Shown: positions 1 to 12,288, counted from the stretch's first letter. The stretch is DNA of 64,000 bases from Eleusine coracana subsp. coracana (GCA_032690845.1 CM064424.1:31296228-31360227); one strand, 5' to 3'. Made by a program: numbers and translations. The notes: a model not told the origin generated them from the sequence alone.

Positions 1-117
1 TCTATACTGCCTTGTAACGCTAATGCACATCAACCAATATTATATGACTGTGGGCAGGGAGTTAACATAATTGTCTCTGAAGTTAAAAAATATGACTGTA
101 ACCAATACATCATTTAC

Positions 118-1325
118 CTGTATAACAAAACGCTGGCCTGCAACGAGCCAACGACTCTCCCAGCAAGGCTTCAGTAGCAAACAGAACTCCCCTAGTAGCT
201 CCATCTCGGGTCCTATATTGAGCATGGTTGTAAGGTGACAAAGATAGAAAACCAGTATTCTCTAAACAATTACATCAGCTGCTTGTCTAAATAATCATTC
301 TATGCACTAAGGATTACAACGTCGGTGCAATCGAATAACAAGCAGTTTGTGATTGACAAAATATCTAAATCTTGTGGATATACCCATATTATCTTACAAT
401 TTCATATTGATAACCATCGTTGTCAGTACACACCTATGATAAAGACTGAAGAATTTAACTTACAACAGGCTTTCCTGTCACCACGGCAGGTGAATAGCCA
501 TATAATTTGGAGTATTCGTCAAGTATCCATGCCATCGTGTACATAAATGAAACCAAAATGAGTCTAGTTAAATAAGCATATACAGATGGCATTCACATCA
601 AGTCCCATGTGAATATTGAATGAATGTAAAAAGAAAAATAACTTGTGAGTTCGTGCCCATATATGGAGCTGGAACATCGGCATGGATGGCAGTTAAAGTC
701 ATGAATTTTCTGAGTAAAAACACGGGTAAGACGCTCATGGCCAGAGATGCTCTGATCTCCAGGACTGCATCCTGTTCCACCTTTAGCGCCTCCATATGGT
801 AGCCATTGCTGTCATCCATGCCATTAGTTGTGCCATGGCATTGACCTCATCAGGATCAACCTCAATTATGGAAGAGTTCTAAATAATAGGAGTTGGATAT
901 GATCATATGGAATTTGGATTTCGCAGCAGGTATTTGAAATTGTCTAAAATCAGGAGAAAAATTTGTAGAAATGACCCTCCAAATGGTTCAGAATGACACT
1001 GTAAGAGTGTAAGCTATTCCTAGTTTCCATTTCCAATATGCTCAAGATAGATATTGCAAAACTATACGGACAACATATACAGACCGAGGAATCCTCAAGA
1101 ATCAAGATCAATGCTTAAGGACCATTTCAAGTCAGCAAAAGTGTTCCAGGAACAAATGTTGTCTAATTGTGTTACAGAGAACATAAGAACCAAGCAAAAC
1201 ATTTTTCACACCTCGTGGTGATATCTGATTCCACCCTTCATAGGGCCCCTAGCATTGCATTGTTGAACCCTAAACCCAACATAGGTCGCTAAAGTCCCAC
1301 CATCTTTAGGATTTTTACATTTAAC
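118..1325 (-). pseudogene. Glutamate dehydrogenase (NAD(P)H-GDH) pseudogene, four exons with introns
   Basis: GDH interconverts glutamate and 2-oxoglutarate plus ammonium in mitochondria. Four exons read on the minus strand. Exon 1212-1325 (38 codons, tag acceptor, gtgtga donor) contains ARGPMKGGIRYH, the substrate-lysine motif. Exon 643-860 begins VDPDEVNAMAQLM and contains PYGGAKGG (catalytic lysine) and RLTRVFTQKIHD. Exon 464-538 (25 codons) reads TMAWILDEYSK and SPAVVTGKPV, with a gtaagt donor. Exon about 118-230 reads RGVLFATEALLGE, then AGQRFVIQ in another frame, with a gtaaat donor. Damage: a net 4-base loss in exon 643-860 (about -5 and +1), Tyr for the catalytic Asp of PAPDMG, an acceptor of exon 464-538 reading AC instead of AG, and a frameshift in the last exon. 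The first coding exon is not visible upstream. The Rossmann-fold and C-terminal exons would lie left of position 1. Retained introns argue against a processed copy. I am very sure of the family. Confidence 0.93.
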
Positions 1326-1549
1326 CTACAACCACAAACAACTTGTTGCTCAATAATTCACACAAGAAAAGAAAGGCAGAGCAGACTTGTGAACCATTTA
1401 ACCTGAAAATAATCCAGATAGTGTGATTGTGGACCCTCTTTTAATCCCGAGGTTAGGAAATAATTAAATGATTTGGATCAAGGGTAGAGGATGTAGGTGG
1501 ATTGATGGTCGTGTGGTACAAAGAACATCGCAAGATGTGTATAACGTAG
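1326..1549. other. Intron-like or gypsy-derived flank next to the LARD insertion
   Basis: No coding signal is visible. The part next to 1325 is pyrimidine-rich on the minus strand and ends in tgtag, a good acceptor for the GDH exon, so it is probably GDH intron. The part near 1450-1549 could instead belong to the gypsy remnant that resumes after the LARD at 9985. Bases 1545-1549 (cgtag) form the left target-site duplication of that element. Confidence 0.5.
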
Positions 1550-1860
1550 TGTTAGCATTTAGATCACCGACTAGTAGAATTTGTTCACGGGGATGCGTGT
1601 TTCGAGCTCGGCGATGGCTAAGCAAGAGGACACAGGGGATTATACTGGTTCGGGGAAGACCCCTACGTCCAGTTCTGTGGCCTGCTTGTGTTACTTGCTC
1701 CAGAGAGAGTTACAATGGTGGTGAGAAAGGAAGAAAACTCCAGGTCTCCAATGCCGATGGTGTGTGTAGCGCGAGTGTGGGTGTGTGCACCTCTATTTTT
1801 TCCGTGTCTAGAAGAGTGGGTACCCCCTCCCATTTTATACTCCAAGGAAAAGGGGCCCAT

Positions 1861-1928
<68 letters not shown>

Positions 1929-2898
1929 AGAGCGGGATCCTACACATATAAAGTCGGTGGAGGCGTGCGGAAGAAGGCGAAGCTTCAGTCGGTGGCGTGG
2001 TCTTCGGTCCTAGTGGGTCCCTTGTTCTGGCCGCCGTGTCAGATGGAGGGCACTGTGCTTGAGCGTGCCCTCGTCTTCCGTTGACAGGCCGCGTCTTCCT
2101 TGTCCCTATTGATGGCGTGCTCCGTCATGTGTGACAAGGTGCATCATGAGCGCTGTCACGTTATCCGGACGACGAACATTCCTGCCACCCATTGGCTGTC
2201 CCGCACGTCCGCTGTGAGAGATGTCATCGGGAGTTGGCGCCATCGAGTGTCCTGTCACACCTACTTGCGTCAGCAGGCCTGGGTGGTGATGGCCGTAGCA
2301 AGGTGTACAGGGGGATTTGATCCCCTGATACTGTGCGTGCATAGCGGGTACGACATTTAAGGCCGAGTGGTTGGTAGTTGATGACCACTGACCCGCTCAT
2401 CCTTCTCTAGCCAGGGTTAGGATGCCGACCCATATTTACCCAGGCCCGCTTGGAGTTGGGATCTATCTTGTCCTGACAGGGTAATCGAGTTTCTCCATCC
2501 CACCATTTCTAGTCTGGTTTGGGTCTTTCTGTCCCGTCTCGTTGGGGTTCGGACTCCTACTGGCGAGAGTCGAAGGTGGTAGAGCGCATCTGACAATCGG
2601 CTGAGGCCCGTGATAAGAGGTCCCGACCCCTTCTGCGGGGTTGTGTGGAGCGTAGTGCAGCGGGACACTCGACCTCTCTCCGAGGGGTCGGATGCAGTGG
2701 GTCGCACGACCCCCATTGAGGGGTTGAGTGAGGCGTGGTTGGTTCCTGACTGCCCAAGGGTCGGGCGAGTCGGGAGCGTGGCGCGACTGTCGCGGCTAAG
2801 GCGCGACTGCTACATGAATGTCTTCATGAGGGGCCCATTTGTGTGGCGTCCTGGCATTTAGGGGATGCCACATGGCACCCCGGTATTTACCCTCGATA
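1550..2898 (+). repeat. 5' LTR of the LARD element
   Basis: Aligns along its length with 8573-9979. Shared landmarks are gattatactggttc, the promoter-proximal GA microsatellite, ggttggtagttgatgacca, and the terminal ggggatgccacatggcacc followed by ggtatttaccctcga. Most of the 58-bp length difference from the right LTR is microsatellite expansion. Scattered substitutions between the two LTRs indicate an old insertion. Confidence 0.8.
1865..1924. repeat. (GA)n microsatellite in the 5' LTR
   Basis: About 30 uninterrupted AG/GA dinucleotides. The corresponding place in the right LTR holds a compound (CA)n(GA)n tract, so the repeat is ancestral to the element and unstable. Confidence 0.98.
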
Positions 2899-5508
2899 GT
2901 AGCCCCCGAGCCCCCGAGCGAGTCAGAGAGTCGTTCGGGGGATTTAATGCCGACGTAAGTCAAAATAGGCGAGGTTACTTTGTGGGTTGCCCGACTCGTA
3001 CGAGGTGCGGGCGAGCGCACCCGACGGGTGTAGCCCCCGAGCCGGGGGGCGAGTTTTTACGGAACTCGCGTCTCGGTTGGACGTAGACGTAGCGGGTTCC
3101 CTTGTTACGTGAAGGGGGTGCGCATGAGCGCACCCATCGGGTGTAGCCCCCGAGCCAGAGAAGGAGTCTGTGTGGACTCGTTCTTTGGCTTTATTTGTTG
3201 GACTTGATCTACAAGGGCGCGGTGACGCCCGTGACTTCTGAGCCCTGCGTCTCGGGCAAAGCGGGCGGTGTGGAGCGTCTGCGGAGGGGAGGGGGGTCTG
3301 CAAAGTCATTGCAAGACGTCTCATCATGTTTCGCCTAAAAAGGCGTGACTTGATGCTGCCTGAGCAGCAGGCCTCTTGTCTCTTTCTGGCGTGCGATGCA
3401 TAGAGGTATCTTCTTGCAGGTCCCCAGTCCAGCGCGCTGTGTGTCCGGGTGGCCTTTGGCCAATGACTCGGCTCGGTGCGAGCTTCCTATCGTACAAAAC
3501 ACGCCGCATTACGCTATCGGCGGTGTCAGGTTCTTGTCTTCACATGGCGTGCCAGGGTCTCTCGTGGAGCAGTATCGGGTTTGACGCCCGAGCAGGGTAT
3601 CCGAGGCCTCGGCCCGACTCGGCTATTTAAGAGCGCAGCCAGGCGACGTCGTGCTTTATCCTCATGCCTAAGGCTTACACACCAAGCTCAGGGGTGCCCA
3701 AGATGCGAGCGACTCCCGCTTAGTAGACCGTTGTCCTTATGGCTCCTGAGTGTGATGATGCCTCTAGTGACGGGGACGATGATTTGCCGGTGATAAGTTT
3801 TCGTCTCTCCTGGCATGCCTGCCTTGCCGGTCACGAGAAGGTTGGCTCAACTCCTGTTGTGTCCTCCCCTTATTCGGGTGAGGTGAAGATAAAGGGGACA
3901 TCGCATGGTAGGTTTCCATGGCTTATTAGGTCCCATTGTGTTCGTCCTCAGCGGCATCTGTAGGGGCGGGGCCAGTGAGAGGCACCGGGTCGGACTCCCT
4001 GCTGGCGGAGGGGTCCTTATTCCTAAGAGGCAGCTCCAGCGACAGTTGTACGGTGCGGCTGAGCTGCTCGCCTTCCTCGTTGGGGGAAAAGGCCGACCTC
4101 ATATGAGAGCATCTTTCCCCAATGAAGCATCACAGGTGCTTCACCCCATATGTACCCGCTGAGGCGTGGCTATCGCCTTTTCCTTTGTAACAGACCCCCT
4201 AGGTCGACTCTTCTTTCTCGTTCTCCTCGTTTCTGAGTTGTTGGAACTCGCCTTTATAAAGAGAGGTGAAAGGGAGAGTTTTGTATAAGTCGGTTTGAAA
4301 CGGTCTTGTTAAGGAATAAAGAATTGTGACCTCGCCGTCGGGTCTCATTTGGCGATGCCGACCCTCGCGTCTCTGCTCGATGCAGAAGGATCGGTCGAGG
4401 GATCGTTTTGACTTTTTTGTTTTCTCCTTCCGCGTTCTATTCGTGGGACAGAGGATAGAGCCGGGCCATGTTTTTGCCTCGGTGGCTGAAACACGGTTGC
4501 TCAGTGAGCTACTATCGGGTTTGTTCGAGTGAGACCTCCGATTCCCCGTTGACAGGGTACTAGTGGACCAGCTGGTGGTCGATCTCATAAGTCCATCTTT
4601 CCGATTCAACTGGTTGTCACGACCATTCAATAGGTTGCGATGGCTAGCTACCTTTCTTCGAGGAGATACCAAGAGAGGAGTTGGAACAAGACTCAAACGC
4701 TACTCCGTGATGCCCACGAACCTTGGAGGTCAGGGTATTGGCCGCTGGGTGTGCCCATCGCTCATGCCCCTCACTCTGTTTGGCGCTCTCGGCGGCTGTC
4801 AAACTCCTTCAGGAGGCCAACCTTAGAACCATGGCGCCATCGGGCCGTCGGGGCAGTTTTTGGCCCCTTATCCTGTCTTACCTACGTCGCCTGTCCCATG
4901 GCGGGGTCGTGCGACTCGCCTTGTGCTTCATTTGTCCTCGCTTGTCAGGGGCGCTTGACGCGACATGGCCTAGTCAGTGGGACCCGCGCACCCTACATGT
5001 TCTAGAGCTTGAAGCGCGGCGTGGGGCTTGGATAGGCTCTGCGTGGTCGGCCCTGCATCCCAAGTAAATAGGGGGAGGTTGAACGAAAGCGATTTACCTG
5101 GCGCTTGCATCGTGTTGGTCCTGGGTAAGGCACGTAACCGTTTCGTCTTCCATGACGCGGCAGCCGAGGGAGCGTTTCTTCACCGTGATGGAAGTAGTGG
5201 TAGGGTCCGTGGTGCGCGGGGCCGTTCGCAGAAGCCGAGGAGTTTCCGGAGCGATGGGAGAAGTGGAGTTATGGAGGTGCGTGGAAAACCGCGTCCACTC
5301 GCTGTGCGGAGAGGGGAGTTAAGAGACTCTTTAGCTAGTGGGTAACGGACGGATTTCCCACAGTTCGTTTTGATCGTGCTTTGGGTCCAGCACCCTATTT
5401 AAGTCCCTTGACACCGAGTCCTCCGTCTTCCTTTCGCTTGTCTCGCCTCCACGCCTTTGCCTCCTTTTCTTCTTCTCTGCTCCTTCCTGCCGTCATCTTA
5501 CCGCCACC
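2899..5508 (+). other. Long untranslated leader of the LARD with tandem tagcccccgagcc units
   Basis: No convincing gene is seen. Near the LTR the motif tagcccccgagcc recurs around 2900, 3030 and 3143. The last two sit in a longer degenerate unit that also shares gcgcaccc and cgggtgtagcccccgagcc, spaced about 114 bp. The rest is GC-rich leader ending in a gtcatcttaccgccaccATG context at 5509. Several medium ORFs on both strands have no family resemblance and look like chance GC-rich frames. Confidence 0.6.
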
Positions 5509-6685
5509 ATGTCGGTGTTCTCCCGATCTACGGTGATGAAGAGGGAGCTAGAGGGACTCGTCCAGGCCGGGCTCCTCGCCCCCTCACCGGGGCGGTTGGA
5601 GTGGATTGTGCTGGGGAACGAGATGCAGCTGGAGCCCCCGACGGGCTATGTGGTGTCATTCATCCCCTTCAATGAGCGCAGGCTCGGAAGGCCGGCGCAT
5701 GACTTCCTCTGGGCTCTGCTTTACCACTACGGAGTGGAGCTGCAGCATCTGAACCCTAGCAGGATCCATCACATCTCGGCCTTCGTGGCCCTGTGTGAGG
5801 GATTCCTTGGGATTGCGCCCAACTTTGACCTGTGGTACCACTTCTTCCTCGTCATCTGCATCAGACGCAAGGCCGTCGGGGCTGATTCGCTCCCCTACAC
5901 CATCGGGTGTGTAGGAATCTGCCTTCGTAATGAGCGCACGGGTGGGTACATCCAGATGCCTACTCCGACCACCCACTCGGGGTGGCACAAGAGGTGGTTC
6001 TACCTGCGCAACAAAGAATCGCACGCTCTCCCTGAGTATACCGGGCGCGACATCGTCGAGGCCCAAGGCTGCTGGAAGTGGGGAAAGGGGAAGAGCGGGA
6101 AGAAGTGGATCGGGAGTGCGCATGTTGCCATCGCTCACCTGAAGAGGTTAGGCCTTGACGGCGTGGGTGTTGTCGGGTGGTACCACAAGAGGCGGTTCGC
6201 GCCGCTGTGCTACCACCGGCTCCCGATGTTCCTCGTCGACAGCGACAACCATGAGGTGCCGGACAACATGATGGTGAAGGGGCTGTTACCCGACACCGAG
6301 GTGGCAAAGCGGGTGAAGGTGGCGCTGGGTCCATCCGCGTCGGCCTGGCCCGTCCCAGGCACGCCGCCAATGCGCCCCAACCCGCAAGCGGTTGATGTGG
6401 TAAGGATTTATGCCCTCTCGCTGAAACACTATCTTTTGTTCTTCCACGTCCTTATTCTTGTCGCAATTTGATTTCAATGTCCTCTTCTCACTTCCCTGCC
6501 TTTAGTCCCAATGGGCATGCTTCATCCGGACCCCCTCCCTCCGATTGTCGGAAGGGAGGGTCGACCGGACCGCCAACCGTTTCAGGGATGTGGAGCAACG
6601 GGACGCTAGGCGGGAGGCGAGGAAGAAGAAAGATGCTGACATTCGAGCCAGGCTCAAGAAGGAAGAAAGGTCACGGTGGCGTTAA
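5509..6685 (+). CDS. 'Putative gypsy type transposon' protein (PF04195-like), two exons
   Basis: This protein family is encoded by RT-less gypsy elements of grasses and its biochemical role is unknown. The ATG at 5509 has a strong context (accATGt). Recognisable blocks are PPTGYVVSFIPFNERRLG, FLWALLYHYGVELQHLNPS, then HHISAFVALCEGFLGIAPNF and DLWYHFF, then GWHKRWFYLRN. Unspliced, the frame runs to 6471 and ends in a hydrophobic tail that looks intronic. Splicing 6400-6505 (GTAAGG donor, cctttag acceptor, 106 bp) joins 297 codons to 59 more in the same frame. The added segment is an Arg/Lys/Glu-rich probable coiled coil (for example DARREARKKKDADIRARLKK) that stops at 6683-6685. The intron is my inference. 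The conserved N-terminal part has no stop or frameshift, unlike nearly every other ORF in this window. Confidence 0.82.
6400..6505 (+). other. Predicted 106-bp intron in the PF04195-like gene
   Basis: The donor is gtg|GTAAGG and the acceptor ccctgcctttAG. The sequence between is T-rich, and skipping it keeps the reading frame into a charged helical segment. Reading through instead gives a hydrophobic run and an early stop at 6469-6471. Confidence 0.6.
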
Positions 6686-6838
6686 GCACTATGAGAGGAG
6701 AAGGAGCGGAGGGGTGAGAACCCGAACACCCTATTGACTGTATTGACGGAGGAAGAGGAGGAGGAGGAGGGCGCTTCCGATGACTCCGCTAGGGACGATT
6801 TGTCGATGCCACCGACGACTTTTAGCGGGGAGCGAGGA
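6686..6838 (+). other. GA-rich remainder of the LARD coding region
   Basis: After the stop at 6683-6685 an Arg/Glu-rich frame continues (gaggaagaggaggaggaggag at 6748-6768). This suggests the ancestral protein was longer and has been cut by nonsense change, and that its remaining 3' part was displaced by the LTR fragment that follows. Confidence 0.4.
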
Positions 6839-8211
6839 ATCTGTCTATGCCAGAGCCTATACAGACCGAACGGTCTGGTCTACTAACCGGACGGTTTGAT
6901 CAGTAGAGCTTGCATAGGGCAGAGAGGAAGCATGCGCCGAAATGCTTCTGGAATGGAGAGAGAATCAGACCGGATGCTCCGGTCAGGTGACTGTACGGTC
7001 TGGTCAATAGAGGAATCAGCAGTGGTCAGAGCCGTTGGTGCACTATGTTGCAGTGATCGGACGGTCCGGTCAGGCAGTGACCGGACTGTAGGATCAGTAG
7101 ACCCCGAAAGCTAATTTTGTGGAGCAATGGCTAGTTTGAGGTTGAGAGCCTATATAACTTTATTTCTAGGGTCTTTGTGACCTCTCTTGACTAGTGGAAT
7201 ACCTGAGAGCATTTGGTAAGGTCCAAGAGGAAAAGAGGAGAGCACTAGGAGGAGATATTGTATATCTTGAGAGTGCTAGTGGAGAGTAACTTGAGCATCT
7301 TGCATATCTAAGGCTAGGGTGTCCTTGAGGGTGTGATCTAGATTGTTACTCTTGGTCTATGGTGAGACCTAGACCAGTTAGGTGTCGGTGATCGAGCCTA
7401 TCATGATTGGTTGTGAAGGTCGTCACACGTTTGTACACAGTTTGAGCCCGCCGTTGAAAGGGGCATTGCTAGTGAGCGCCCGTGTCGGCTCGGGGAGTCC
7501 GGCAACTTCTCGAGGGAGGCGAGCTTGTGCTTTGTGCAGCGGTGATGCACACCGTGTCTTCACTCGAGGAGTGATTGCGGGCTCGTGGGCGAGAACTCCA
7601 CTTGGTGGAGGGAGGGATCGAAGCTTCGGCAGGAGTGGTCCAACAAGGAGTAGGGGAAGGCGCCATCCTTCCAAGACCTCGGGAAAAAATCATGAGTCAT
7701 CTCTTACTCTACTCCTTACTTTGATGCATTACTTTCCGCATTACATACTGTGCTATTCATGCTTGTGTGCTTATCTTATTCTACTTGATCACTTTGTAGA
7801 CTTGCATGAATAAGCTTCTTGCTTGCTAGTAGTGTTTGAGCTTCCGCATTTGATCACTATCATGTATAGGAGTTGCATTGTCTTGATTTCTTAACCTTGT
7901 ATGTGTTGTAAACTCATGCTCGTGTGTACTAGTAACTTATCTTATAGAATTGCATGAGTATGCTCCCTTGCAAGCTTACGGTGTGCTTCCGCATTTCTTT
8001 ATTACTAGCTTGCATAGGAGTTGTATTGCCTTTGTGTGATCCACTAGTATGCTTAGGTGGTTGTTCCTTTCATAGGTTCATTATCTTGCTAGTGTGATCA
8101 CCACTAGGATTGTGTAGGAGTTGTTTTGAGTGGTCAGTTTTAGGAATTGGCGAATTTGGTACATAGTGTGAGTTCCCGGTTCACTCCCCTCTCGGTCACT
8201 CGGTCCTTTCA
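6839..8211 (+). repeat. 5'-truncated Sirevirus-type LTR (subfamily 1) inside the LARD
   Basis: Aligns with the reverse complement of the LTR at 14356-16249. It has ACCGGACGGT palindrome halves (6850-7100), a TATA box ctatataa near 7150, the block shared by all Sirevirus LTRs here (7381-7700) and the terminal cggtcactcggtcctttca at 8211. The roughly 600 bp that should open the LTR are missing. No primer-binding site follows, so this is a truncated or solo LTR. Confidence 0.75.
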
Positions 8212-8214
8212 CGG

Positions 8215-8571
8215 CTAAAGCTGGACCGCACGCATAGCCTCGTTGGCAACCGCGACGACAACTGTGATGGGGTCCAGGAGCGACTTGTCAACGAATTGTA
8301 GCGTCACGTCCACTACAGCCGTGAAGTTGAGCATGTCGCTTTCGTCCTCGAGCCACCATGGATGTGCCGCTTCCGGGGCGGGCGCCGGGGCCGGATGAGG
8401 CAAAGAAGCCGGAATGCTAACAAATAGCAGCTTCCGGTCCGTAGTGGCAATGAACTCCAGGCTCCCGAAGAACACGCTGCTGCCAGGAGCCCAGAAGGTG
8501 GAGGGAGTGGCCATCCGAGCGGGAAAGTAACGAGGCAAAAACGCGCAAAAGTCCCCTTCCTGGCATGCCAA
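8215..8571 (-). CDS. Unrecognised 118-aa ORF between the LTR fragment and the 3' LTR of the LARD
   Basis: I do not recognise this protein. It is open for 118 codons against the direction of the LARD, starts MACQEGDFCAFLPRYFP, has a Pro/Ala-rich middle (PASLPHPAPAPAP) and ends in a valine-rich segment. There are no catalytic motifs and no signal peptide. It ends 3 bp from the LTR fragment and starts 2 bp from the 3' LTR, so it fills the whole remaining spacer. It may be a captured host gene fragment, the family's antisense ORF, or chance in GC-rich sequence. Confidence 0.3.
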   Translation of the reverse strand: MACQEGDFCAFLPRYFPARMATPSTFWAPGSSVFFGSLEFIATTDRKLLFVSIPASLPHPAPAPAPEAAHPWWLEDESDMLNFTAVVDVTLQFVDKSLLDPITVVVAVANEAMRAVQL

Positions 8572-8572
8572 C

Positions 8573-9979
<1,407 letters not shown>

Positions 9980-9984
9980 CATAG

Positions 9985-10619
9985 ATTAACGAAGATCATG
10001 ATGTGGACAAGGGTTCCTGATCTTCCAAAAGGTTCTGGTAAACTTGATTATGGCGGAGGCGATACACAAAACAATCCGGCTTCCGAACAACACGTTTTGA
10101 ACCCCGCAATCACGGCACAACGTCTCCTCTGGTTATCAACCGTTTAAGAATGATTGACCTCACCGAGAAGGCTTATCCTTGCCTGCATATCAAGAACACA
10201 AGCAAGAACAAAGAAGAATGCAACCAAATTTGTAAGTATACAATGAATCTCACAAGTTGGGGTCTCACAAACCGATCAAACGACAAAACTGTTCTTAACA
10301 GAATAATCTAAGCAAAATCCAAACCCTAATAAAGAGACAACAACTTGATATGAGGACCCTAGGGTCGTGCAAGACCCCCTAGATGCAGTCCTAAGTGGGC
10401 TCAACTCGATAGATGGCCCAAAGACCGATTATGGTGTTGCAGCACTAGGATAGATTCTGGAAGTCATTTTGTTTCGATGATTTCTGACAGCTCGGGACGA
10501 ATTTCGACATGGGACTGGTTGGGTTGGAAAGTTCTTTTCGTTATCTTTCCAGGCATATATAGAACGTCCAAATCTGAGTCCGTATACATCCCGGGCGTCT
10601 GTTTTAGTGTAGACTGGTC
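9985..10619 (-). other. 3' noncoding or LTR part of remnant G
   Basis: No coding signal. The minus strand has a pyrimidine-rich run ending in tgcag near 10185, the style of a grass gypsy LTR/leader. I cannot place its LTR end because the LARD interrupts it. Confidence 0.4.
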
Positions 10620-11087
10620 CTAGGTCCCGAAACAGACTCGATCGGTTTTGATTGGGCCTCCACCTTGGCTTGGACGTCCTTGCTGGCCCATCACGCCTCC
10701 AATCACCTCCCCAGATATCTCAATATCATCTCCATGGTTCCTAACAATAATTAATTCATTAGGTAGCAATCTATTCTGAAAACCACATAAATAAAACATT
10801 AGAAACGAGCTCACCTGTAAATTCAGGTGATGCACATGAACTTTCATCTTAGTTGGAAGTGTGCTGTGTGTATCCATATGTGTGATGTCGTCATCATTCT
10901 CCCCCTTTTAAATTAGAGTCGTCCTCGACTCGATCTCATCTCTTTCTCCCAATAGTGGTCTCAAATGTGAAATATGAAATATAGAACTATTCCCAAGCTT
11001 GGGATGCACCTCATGTTTGTATGTGTTATGGAAATTATCATCACAATGTGAAACTACACTAGAAGGCATGTCATACCAATGAACAAC

Positions 11088-11567
11088 CTATTTGATAAAT
11101 TGGGCAGTAGTATGAACATCATGCTCACTCTTATGATAATTTAGAAAATGTGTGATCTTAGAAATACAACAAAAACTTGACATGGAACAATAATTAATAG
11201 TGTAGTTTTCTATTTGATCATTCAGTTGTACAACACAAGGAGGTTTCAATTTTGAGTAAATATAAACTCTATGTACCATAAACAAACCTCTATGATCATA
11301 GCTTCCAACAGCATGAAAAATATTTCTTGTCAATAAAGACAATTTAGTTTGATAAAAGATTTGCTTCTCCAGGGTATTTAGATCATAAAGAACATCAAAT
11401 TCAATATAACCCAAAGTATTTAGAGAAGACAATAATTTTTGTTCATCCCTTTCACATGAAAATAAAATAAAATGTTTAATTTCAGCACTAGTAGTTAAAT
11501 CATAAGCAAAATCATCAAGCTCATTCATTTGTTGTGGTAAAGGTATAAGTGAAGCATTGGCACACAA
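11088..11567 (-). pseudogene. Uncharacterised segment of the gypsy G polyprotein between PR and C-terminal tail
   Basis: An open frame of 159 codons beginning MCANASLIPLPQQ, with LLSSLNTLGYIEFDVLYDL and MVHRVYIYSKLKPP. It has no RT, RNase H or integrase motif. It lies in the same direction as the retropepsin upstream and the polyprotein tail downstream, occupying the slot where RT should be. The function is unknown to me. The missing catalytic domains imply a non-autonomous element. Confidence 0.4.
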
Positions 11568-11603
11568 CTCTTCTTTATCACAAGGATCAGTAGATAAATC
11601 AAC

Positions 11604-12288
11604 TTATAACAAAGGAGCATCATCGTAAGGTTCCAATACAACAAGATTATTTGAACAATTCATCACATCATGAAAGCTCATACCTGAAGCGACAACCTGC
11701 TCTTTATCTTTTCTACTATCATCTTCTTTGTGTATATGCTGAAATGTATTAGTTGCAACAAGAGGCAAAGAAATATGTTCATCCTCTAGCAATTCAGATT
11801 TTGATGGAAGTGCTGCAACATCTGAAATAGCCCATTCTATCCTAAATGGTTCATTCTTTCTTCTCTCAAATCTTTGTTGATTCTCTTCTAAAATTTCAGC
11901 AGCGGTTATAGGTTTAAGAGTAACCCTTCTACCATTGTATTTAAATGAGTAGCTATTAGTAATGGTATTGTACAAAATATTATTTGTAGAAATCCAAGGT
12001 GTACCCAATAACAAATGACAAGCTTGCATTGGTACTATATCAAATTTTGCACTATCCTTGTAAGAACCAATAAAAAATTTAATGTGTGTAATTTGATCTA
12101 CCTTTATCTTACCAGAAGAATTTACCCATTGGATGTAGTATGAACATGGGTGTGGTTGAGTGGTCAAATCAAGCTTCTCGACTAACTCCAAACTTGCAAT
12201 GTTGCAGCTACTCTCTCCATCAACGATGACATGACAATGACGATCCTTCACAACAAAGTGAGTCTGGAACAAGTTGTTTATTTGATTT
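11604..12288 (-). pseudogene. Gypsy retropepsin (aspartic protease) fragment
   Basis: The protease would mature the Gag-Pol polyprotein. The motif order is NLFQTHFVVKDRHCHVIVDG, then ESSCNIASLELVEKL, then KFDIVPMQACHLLLGTPW, as in gypsy RVP domains. The active site reads DGES where DGGS or DSGA is usual, so activity is doubtful. The frame continues beyond the first Met (12272) up to the LTR boundary at 12288, so the protein is cut by the Tekay/Del insertion. An acidic stretch follows the domain before the stop at 11604. Confidence 0.75.

Larger units (their letters stand above)
9985..12288 (-). mobile_element. Gypsy remnant G (RT-less, minus strand)
   Basis: Reading from 12288 downward there is a retropepsin domain (see 11604-12288), then an AT-rich frame, then the typical end of a gypsy polyprotein. 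That end has IFHISHLRPLLGERDEIESR, a stop, and an aaaagggggaga tract near 10905. It is followed by a tail resembling the distal C-terminus of grass gypsy polyproteins, with VHHLNLQVSSFL and LPNELIIVRNHGDD (about 10720-10840). RT, RNase H and integrase are absent between PR and tail. The left end is cut by the LARD. The PR end is cut by a Tekay/Del LTR. Confidence 0.7.

Noticed and set aside
1468..2013. 181-codon ORF with a long Arg-Glu run
   Set aside because: It is the LARD LTR read through the (GA)n microsatellite; the dipeptide run is a repeat artefact. The same applies to the SL/RE ORFs at 8675-9119.
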